Shown: positions 34,329 to 44,261 of the stretch, one piece after another | How positions within the stretch are numbered: position 1 is the first letter of the stretch | How the letters are laid out: every line of letters starts with the position of its first letter | Source of the DNA: Chamaecyparis obtusa | Taxonomy: Eukaryota > Streptophyta > Pinopsida > Cupressales > Cupressaceae | Assembly: GCA_027943335.1 (NCBI GenBank) | Contig: BSBK01001119.1 | Coordinates: 165,001 to 229,000, forward strand | Reading direction: 5' to 3' | Length of the DNA: 64,000 bases | The notes under the pieces: model-generated | Told to the model about the DNA's origin: nothing | Seen by the model: only the letters and a program-made list of their open reading frames with translations | Databases searched by the model: none | Made by a program: the position numbers and the translations under genes

Positions 34329-34892
34329 GAATAAGGTAATTAATCTTTTACTCTTCTAAATGACCATATATCATCAAGAAAGGGAAAAAAACCTTCCATT
34401 GAGTTAGGGAAAAAAAGGTACTTGTAATCCTCATGAATCTTTGTACAAGCAACAATATCTCCTCTTGGTTCTTGTAGTGGAAAGATGAATAGATCTCTTT
34501 TGATATAAAAAAATCTTAATGAATGTTGGCCTAGACAAGCTTGGCTAATGCATAAATGCTGGTTCGCAATTTGCCAATGTTTCTCTTATTGCTACTTTGC
34601 TTATAAATATGAAGAATAAGGTAATTAATCTTTTACTCTTCTAAATGACCATATATCATCAGGAAAGGGAAAAAAACCTTCCATCAAGTTAAGGAAAAAG
34701 GGTACTCATAATCCTCATGAATCTTTGTACAAGCAAGCATATCTCCTCTTGATTCTTGTAGTGGAAAGATCAATAGATCTCTTTTGATAAAAAAATCTTA
34801 ATGAATGTTGGCCTAGACAAGCTTGGTTAATGCATAAATGCTGGTTCACAATTTGCCAATGTTTCTCTTATTGCTACTTTGCTTATAAATAC
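34329..34892 (+). repeat. ~285-bp tandem duplication
   Basis: Two adjacent copies beginning GAATAAGGTAATTAATC, at 34329 and 34614, nearly identical along their length (shared AATGTTGGCCTAGACAAGC). Lies just outside the solo LTR and about 0.6 kb downstream of the MLH1 stop codon. Non-coding. Confidence 0.85.
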
Positions 34893-35461
34893 TATTTTCT
34901 TCATCATTTTTACATACTGTATAATTGATGCTAGAAGAAATACTTTATTCTATATAAACTTCTCCTGAATTTAACTTCAAAATTTTCACGACTTTTTTCT
35001 CTATCTACTCTCTTTGTATTTAGTTCCTAGCAAGTTAGATTGGTGTGACAATTTATTAGCAATCAATATAGTATAAATTCTAGTCTTTCAAAAAGGATCC
35101 ATTCTTTCAACCTTCATTTCAAGTGCATCAAATCCTGGAAGAGAAAATTAGGACTTGTTTCAAAGGCGCACACCAATCTTAAAGTTGTATATACAAAATT
35201 CAGTGACATCATATGCGAAGAAATTGAAAAACTAACTAATAACATCCATGCTCACAGCCATTCAAAACTCTAAAATATTAAAAAATTAGACAACAATGCT
35301 TCACCTAAGTAAAAATATCCAATTCTAGCATCTATTTCAAGCACTAGACAAGTGACAGATTCTTAATACAACCACCACTTGCAAAATTGTGTGGTTTTCA
35401 TAATAAATTGATACAAATTGAAGAGATGAAAACACTTGAAGCTGCTGCAGAAAACGAACCA
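34893..35461 (-). other. Probable MLH1 3' untranslated and flanking sequence
   Basis: Immediately downstream of the MLH1 stop on its strand. No ORF recognised. On the minus strand AATAAA-type hexamers occur near 35055 and 34943 and could serve as polyadenylation signals, but the transcript end cannot be fixed from sequence. Confidence 0.35.
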
Positions 35462-35506
35462 TCAACATCTCTCAAAAATCTTGAAAAGATTTTCCAAACT
35501 GGCTAC
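35462..35506 (-). CDS. MLH1: MLH1 last coding exon
   Basis: Encodes VASLENLFKIFERC and a TGA (35462-35464). The acceptor AG is at 35507-35508 (GATGACAG before GTA). The preceding intron is only 95 bp (35507-35601). Matches the invariant C-terminus of plant MLH1. Confidence 0.93.
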   Translation of the reverse strand, partial: VASLENLFKIFERC

Positions 35507-38500
35507 CTGTCATCATTAAAATCTTGAATGTATTATATACAAGTATATTTATTAAAGAACAAAAAAATTCATATAGATGTAGGTATAAAAGATTGTCAAA
35601 CCTGTATGAATGTACCATCACTGGCCATCTCTTTTGGAGGTTTTAGGAACAATTTCAAAGATGGGAATAGGACATGTTGTATCGCCCATTCCCTCTGGTC
35701 CCATTTTATTTTAGCTTCTTCAATTAGATCCTCATCAATATTAGTTTCTTTCTGCTGATCCATATGATCTGCAAAACACAAACAGGCAAGAATTCAAAAA
35801 TCACAATCATTATCATTTTGGATGAAAAGCATGTAGGTTATACTTTTGCTAGCATTATATTATAACTGAAAACACTTGCCAATCAATATTCTTGGGGCCT
35901 GCCTTCAAATGTAGAGTAGGTTAAAAAATATAGAGAAATTAAACCAGTTCAACGATGGGACCTGCCTTAAATCTAGCACAACCCTAGGGGGGAAGCAATA
36001 TATCACCATGCAGATAGGTCAAAGACACTGATATTTTAGAATAGCTAGAAAGCACAAGAAACAGTAAAAACAAACCCTTTGAAATGAAACCAAGGTGTCT
36101 TTGAAGCTGTGGATGGTAAGACCAAGATACTTATTTGTATGCTATACAAAAATACCAAAATGAGGGGCAGACTACCTCAGTGGCCACACACAAACTGCAT
36201 CCCAAGATAGACATCTCTGGGAGTTTATAATCAAGGGAAACAACTTAGGACATCTAACAGAAGAAACCTAATGCACCTCGGACACTAACCTACTCAGAAG
36301 AGATTAGGCTATGTATGCCCAACAAAAGGGATATGCAAGACAAGTACAAAGTCAAGTTTAATAGTCTTGCAGAGGCCTTCACCAATTTAGCCCAACTAAT
36401 CATGCGAACAGAGATAGAGAAGTCAGCTAGGACCGAGTGTGTTGGCAGCTCTCTTATTAGTGAACACTGCCGTATTTCCTAAGTCGCATAGCCAGGCGAT
36501 GTGGTATCTTATTGGATGTTGGCCTTTCATATGCACAACATCCTTGAAACTGGGCGCGAACTTGACACTAGACACAGGAGCTGAGGGAAACTGAATTCAT
36601 ATCGTCCCCTTCTTCCATATTGGAACTGTTGAGCATGGGGACTACACCAGCACCTTGAAGTCTGTTGTGGTCACACGCGAACAGGGAAAGTCAGTTCCAA
36701 ACAAGGTTGAAGTCACGCGCAAAGACAACAGTCATCGCAAGTTGGCATAGAAACACCCACTCACACAAGTGTTCACAGTCGGGTGAAATTTTTAGAGGGA
36801 ATTTACGGTTGGTAGCAAGAGTGTTTGGCAACGTTTGAAGCTTAAGAATACCGGGTTGTGATTTGCGGTTAGTGGCAACAGTGTTCAGCATTGCTGGAAG
36901 GAACTTACTCGAGGTACAGGAGGTGATTTATTCTCAATCTTCCACCGCAAATAGAACAAGGCAGGTCGGGGTGAGGAGAGACTATACGTGGAGGAAATCG
37001 GGTGTCGAGACTATGCCGGGAAGCATCGAATGGTGTTCCGACTTATTTACGGTAAATGTCGGGTCTACGATAAAGTGTGATTAAAATATTCGGTATATCT
37101 TGGGGTGATTTGTATTCCCTGAGCATGCATATGTTGTCGCTAGAGTTGGAAGTGATTTACAAATGGTTGTGTAATAATCGTAAAGAGTTTTAAAGAGTTG
37201 AGGCCTTATTTTCCACTTTAATGAATTATCTGGCTTTTCCAAAACTGTGAGTCTTTTTTGTTTATGGTGAACCCAAGCCTTCACATGTGGAACAACCGAG
37301 CTTGGTAATTTTTATGGTTGAGAAAGTTTCCAGCGGGACCATCTTTGTAAGTAAAAAAAGTCGTAAGTAGAGTGTCAGCGAAAGTAACGCATAGCAATTG
37401 AAACTGAATCTTGTTGAGCCGATTTCAGGCTTCAACGTTTTCTGAAGTATAAAGAATCTTAATCTTCTATGCACATCAATTCGTTTCTTGTGAATACACA
37501 CATAATCATTTTCTGGATGGTATTCGTCAGTTGTGCTTTGCATTGAGATTCGCGGCATTAGGAGATAGCTTAGACACAGAGATTTGTGCATTGATACTAG
37601 AGGAATCTAAGGGAGGTAAGGGAGAGGCTTGTGTTGACAGTGGAGTCACTATTACCTTTGACGGGGATGTAAAGATTGAATTGCTGGACGTATCACCTTC
37701 TTGGAGCAAGAAAACAAAGTTTTTCCTTTACCATTGCGAATATTGTTGGGGGTTTGGCTTAGGTTCAAACTACATGCATTGTTTCCATTGAATGGTATTA
37801 TTTGTTGAGCAAATGAATGGTTATACGTTTCTGAAAATATTTCCCGTCTCAATTTAAGAAGTAATGTCAATATTCCTAGTGCCGACTATGATACAATTTG
37901 TGGTCTTCTATAAGTGCAAGAATTGATATTCACAGATGTCAGGTTTTTTGTTTGGTATGAACTTGTGGCACAATTCGCACCTACATGTGTGTGTTCTGCT
38001 TCCCTTAGCAGGCTTGAAAGGTTGTGAAACGACATAGTGCTGGCTGGAATTGTTGTAAGGGACTATTTTCTTTTATTTATCACATGTTTGCTAGGCATGG
38101 AATTAAGGCTCTCATTTGGCAAAGCAACTCAGAAATTTGCAGAGTTCTGGAATCTTGAACAAGTTATGTTCAAAAGTGTTGGGAATTTAGATTTATTATT
38201 GTGATAACAGCATCTCATAGCTATAGAAGTTGATTCAGTTCCTTGTGTGAAACTTGGAGGAAATTGAATGATGGAGACCTTGGAAAGTCTTGTATTTTCT
38301 AAAGAATTCAATGGCACATTTTACGGTGTGCAGCTCAGAGATATATGGAAGGAAATGGAGATAGGCAATGAGTTGTGTTGCCTTGGATAACAATTAGAGG
38401 AGCAAAAAATTACAAGCAGCATACTAGCCAAACTTAACAAAATAAATTCATATCTATCTAGGATAGATCAAGCTGATTGCAGGCTTTTTAACTGGGCCAT

Positions 38501-41500
38501 GCTGATGAACATATTGTCATTGATGTCAAAATCAGAAGCATATGTAAGATTCAACAAGACAAAAGAAAGAGCAAAGAATGTCCAATGTGCTTTAGAGTAC
38601 ACAACCTTACGAAGTGTTACAGAGGATACTGAAGTGTGGTGTGATCCAGATCCAATAAGCACTATCATAGAGGAGGATGTTGACTTTGTCAAATCATATT
38701 ATGAAATGCTAGATGAGGATATTGCACCTAAAAAATATCTCCATGGTTGCTGCGTATTGAATTGAATGGGGAGATTGATATTCCTTGATGACATGAAGAT
38801 TGTATACATACCCAGCATTGACAAATATGAATTTTACAGCACATATATAACACAGCATATGATATAATAAACAGCAATGCCAAAATGATATAAACAGCAT
38901 ATGATTGGAACAGGCAAAGGAGATGAACAGCATCCAAATGATTACACAAGCATACAAATGATAAAAGCATATATCAAAGACAGTATTGCTCTTATTATAT
39001 AAACAGAGCTCTTATTATATGCAGCGGTTTTTAACATATCAGTTATAATATACATATGAACAGCATATAACATAAACATATAACAGAGTATTATTGCAGA
39101 CGGCAACATGATATGCAGCGGCAGATTATATTATCAAAGATTATATTAATTGCATATGATTTGACAAATTATATTGATGGCAATATGATGCATTATATAT
39201 ATTATCAAAGATATATATATTATCAAACATATGATATGCTGCAGATTTATATAAACAGAAACACATATATATATTAACGACAAACCTATGATACAAAGAC
39301 AATATGTATCGAAGGTGACATGGAGACATAAGTATTGATAGCAGCGATCGAAGATAGAATCGAAATTGGGAGGCCAAATGACTGGGTGAGTCGAAACGCA
39401 TGTGGTCGAAGACTATATTTAATGAAGAGTATTATACAGCGGCTTTTGATGACGGCATCGAAGTTTTTAAATCAGCATTTGAAATAAAGATATATATTGT
39501 GCTTATCACACATGACAAACAGCGGTATATACTATTATATTTTATCGAAGGTTGATATGTTATTATCGAAGGTATTATTTGCAGCAGTCAATATGTATTC
39601 TTTATTGGCTGTATATAGCGGCAGAGATATAAATATACAGCAAAGAGTATGTATCGAAGGTTGGAAACTTTATTGAAGGATGAAGACTTTATATTATATT
39701 CTTTATCATATATCAAAGGTAAAAAAAAAGGATGTTAATAACAGCAGCAGTCGAAGGTGTTACAACAGCGGTTTATTAGAACATACAATAAAGTTCTGTG
39801 CTGTGCAGCGAATATGATGAAATATTATTGTTAATAATATTTCATACATAGTATTGTTAAAGTATACATAGTATTGTTAATAATCTTATTAAAAGAAGAT
39901 TAATTAATCTTAAAAGAGATACCTTTTCATTCTTGAAAAGTCATAAACTTTTAAAAGGGACATAATGTTTCACTCAAATATAAGTATATATATATTCAAT
40001 CTTTTTGTGGAAATAAATATAACAAGTCAGCATGTGAAAATAAAAGGAAGAGCAGTCATAGTATAAACGAGAAAAGAATTAATGGTTATATGTTCAGATT
40101 TTTATTATAAATATACTGTCATAATGACATATATTTGAAAATAAGGAGAAAAATATTGGCTGACTTAGAGAGAGCAGATTGTGTCCATCATCAGTTGAAT
40201 TAAGCAACAGTATCAAGGTGGAAAAAAGTTTTTGAAATCAGTGAGTTGGTGCTCAGAATCCGGACAAGGGGAGTTGGTGCTCAGAATCTGGACAGGGGTA
40301 CTCGGTGCTCATAAACATAGGGGTTGGAGCCTCTAGTAGGTTGGTGCCTACAAAATATTGTAAAAGAACAATATTATATATAAAAGCAAATTATTTTGTG
40401 GTTTTCTCCCATATTGGGTTTCCACGTAAAATTTGTGTTTATGTGCATAATTGTTTGTTTGGAATTTAAAGTTATCTTTGAATAAAGTTTTAAAAGTTAA
40501 AATTGTTATTATACTGATTCACCCCCCTCCTCTTAGTATAATCGTGTGCTCTTCACATGCATCCCACAATAGTTGCCTTAGTGCAACGCAGATTTATGAG
40601 TCATCCACTTTGAGATGTTAGGCTTTCAGTCGCCTCATGTCTCAGTGAGGTCACTCGAATTACAGCTCCTATCATTCCTTACACTAAGCACATTTGGAGA
40701 CAGGTGTTCCAGCTGATTGTAGACGGCTTAGATGGGCTGCGATATGACAGACTCTACTTTTGATAAGCAGGTAAAAACCTTGGAGTTAGTGGCAAGCACT
40801 AGAGTTTTCAGTCCCATGTTGAATCTTTGTTATGATGAAATGATTCAGCAATTATTTCAGTGTCTCCTAAACAATTACAAGGAGCGTCATCTGGATGGGG
40901 TGAAGACATGCATTATGACTATCTTATCCTCGATCTTAGATGAGGACTCTGACATATGCAAACAATTGCGATCTGAATTGTTGGCATTATGGATAGGAGG
41001 AATAAGGAAAGCATCCATGACATATGAACTCTTCACTGAATTAATTAAGCTTCAGGTTGAAAGATTCATGAGTTCGTTATTTGAAAATGAACGGGCATCA
41101 TTAGGCTTACAGGTTGCAGGATCTCCGGTGATAGACCAAGACTTAGTGAGTGCAGGACAGATTTGTTTCTTATGCCAGGAGGGCTGGTCACAGGGGCATG
41201 TTTGCACAATTGACCAAGAAGAAGATAAATGGCAGCCTAGTGATAGGAACACTACAGTTGAGACTACCCCACTTTCGGGACACAGTGGTGAGAATTCAAA
41301 ACTCTACTTTGGTGATTTGATGGCAGAGTTTGACAACTCCATGGTTATAGGTTGTGGTAACTAGTTGGGGACCTTTAGCGATTCCGGTAATGAGGAATCA
41401 CGTGACTTCTTTAGCAGCACTTCACTTTTGCATCATACTGATATGGATGACCCATTTGGCAGTACATCTTGGGATAACACTGATGAGAAGTGTATCTTAA

Positions 41501-44184
41501 AGAGTCAACTGAAAGTTAGTGATGACACGATCATTGCAGCACTAGTTCACCATGATAGCACTCACCAGATCATTGATGATCTGTACAGGACAACTCAAAG
41601 AGATCAAGGGCAAGACAACAGAGGGATTGGATCCTATACTGCAGGTTTACAGGGAGTCAAGACAGCATTTGAGGATTGGAAATCAGAGTATTTAAGACTT
41701 CTTACAGACCGTGACCACCTATTAGAGGTTGCCGAGAATTATGCTAAGCAGTTGAGGAATAAGGAGGTTGAGGCCGATAAGCTCAATAAGGAGCTTAGTA
41801 CTACTCAGGGCACCTTGGAGCATACTCGTCTCGCTCTACAGGAGGCGAGAAATCAGATTGTGGTCTCTAGCCAGTTCAGAGAGCAGGATGATAGGGATAG
41901 GTCTGAATTCTATCAGGAGGTGATTCAAGAGCTTGACAGCATACAACAAACCTATGACTTGGACAATAGTCCAAGGAGATCGTTGGGTCACAGAGAGTTC
42001 TTTGATGAGTTGGACCACTTCCAGATGGTGGATAACTCCTTGTTTGATATGGGTGCGGAGTTGACTATTGATAATCCCCTCTTTGAGATAGATGAGGGAG
42101 GTACATCCTATTCCCAGGAGGAGGACAATGTTAGTTGCAGGGTCTAGGACCTAGGTGCAGTGATCAGAGGTGAGCCTTGGTCACCAAGTTGGAGTAGCGG
42201 GATGATCTCAGTTGATGAGCAGTGTGGTTTGTGTACCCGCAATCCAGGAGAGGTAAATATGTCTTGTGGCATGATGAGTGATGTATCTCTTCTTACACTA
42301 CCACTCGGTGATGATGTTGATCAGGTAGGACTTATTTAGTACGGGGTTATCAAATTTGGTATGTTGGCTATATTGGTTGGTGTGAATTTTTCACACAATG
42401 GTATACATTGTATGACTCTGGGTATTGAGAGAGTCATGGAGTCCTTATGTTGATTTGGGGTTTCCAGCAGAGCTATTCAGTGCATCATAGGTGGGAGCCT
42501 TATCCGGCAATCTTGACAGTTTGCCTCTTTGACACAGTTGCTGGTTCAGGTTACATATCAGAGGGGCAGCTTTATGGCAGATGGATACTTCCGATATGTC
42601 ACTCAGTATGGACAGTGAGCATCGAGATATTTCAATCAGTTGGGGAGATGTATGGCTTTTTTGCTTATGGGATCCAAGAAGGGCATACTCGCGGTTGGTT
42701 CTTATTTTTGGAGCCGATCGACAGGAGATTTGGTTTTCTCCAGCATATGACGGTAAAGGCACGGGAGATCCCAGTTGGAGTGAGGTTCTTAGTTGGGTTG
42801 AGACCTTACAGATGACAGCAGCACAGGGTAGATTGGCACAATTGATCCTGCAATGATTTGGGAGTCGGGCATTGGTTTGGCTGTTGTTTTGTTATGGAGT
42901 GAGTAGCTTCACAGATCGGAGCCTAATGACTATGTCAGTTACACACAACAGGTCGGTGGAGCAGCTTCCTTGAGATTGGTTTGGGATCTAGGTATTTGAT
43001 CTCAACATGTAGATACTGATTGCTTGAGGGCAAGCAATCTCCGGGAAGGGATGATTGTAATGTCCCCTTTTTAGGGTACATTATATTGTGTCGTGTTGTT
43101 AGCCTTTTCACCTTGGTTCGGAGGGCTAACCGTGGCGTGGCAGTGCTCCAAGAGATAATTGGCCTAGGTGCTTTCAGTTCTGGGCCAATCGGAGCAATTT
43201 CCGCAGGTTTCCATGGCACTTACTATTTATAGTAAGTCGACAGGGGTTCAGAATTCTCGGCTTTTCAGTAATGGACTTGGAGCGTTTCGTCGAGAGCTTT
43301 CCGGTGAGCTATCACACGTCGGCATCCGAGCTAGTTTGGGCCCCCGTTTTAATGCCGGAAGTTTTCCTCATTTATTATTTTACTTTATAACTCAACAGTT
43401 ATTTTATTTAAAAGTGACTTAAAGTGAAATTATAAAGAGACGAAATGAGCATATGAAGAGTCACAGTGGGGAAACTGAAGAGTCACAGCTGCAGCCATAA
43501 GAGGAGGTTTTGGAGTCTCATTCAGGATGTTTCAGTTTATGGATTTTTATCTCTCCTTGAGAATTCGAGAAGCTTCAGCGATCGCATCAGCAATCTGAGG
43601 ATGGAAACCTTCAACATTTCTTAGTGGATTGGACGAAAACCCGATTCATCCCGGTGCGGATTCACTTCAGAGTTCACCATTGTTTTACCAGGTTCTTTAT
43701 CATCCAGTCTTACTGTTATTTGCCTATAGTTCAGATTGGAATGTTATAATCTATGGTTTTGTATTGCTGTTGTAAAATACATACCATTTTCTGAGTTATT
43801 TCATGAGATTGTATTTGCTGGTTATATGAATATATCTACTGGTTATTGTTATTGGTTCAAACTGAAGCTGGCAAAAGGATTCTCAAAGGGTTTTAACTCA
43901 TTTTATCACAAATCACTTGGTTTCGACCCCATCTCTATGACAGACTTAGCTTAGCTCTCGCCCAAATCCCAGTCAAACATGACTTCCCAATAGGCCAAAA
44001 TCACTCAAACCTCATTTGTCGGACCTAGGGACTTGAAAACAGCCACCAACAAAGACTACCTAAGATCTAGTTATGAAGACTTTGACATTTGGCATTGATC
44101 AATGATCAAGCATCATAGATTCATAGTATGAAATGATTTAGTTTTAGAATTATGTATATTTCTCCTATATTTTTGGATATATAA

Positions 44185-44261
<77 letters not shown>

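Noticed and set aside
38776..40555. Solo copia LTR inserted cleanly between two host-gene pieces
   Set aside because: Flanking five bases (GAGAT and CATGC) do not match and the two sides belong to different genes, so a simple insertion does not explain it.
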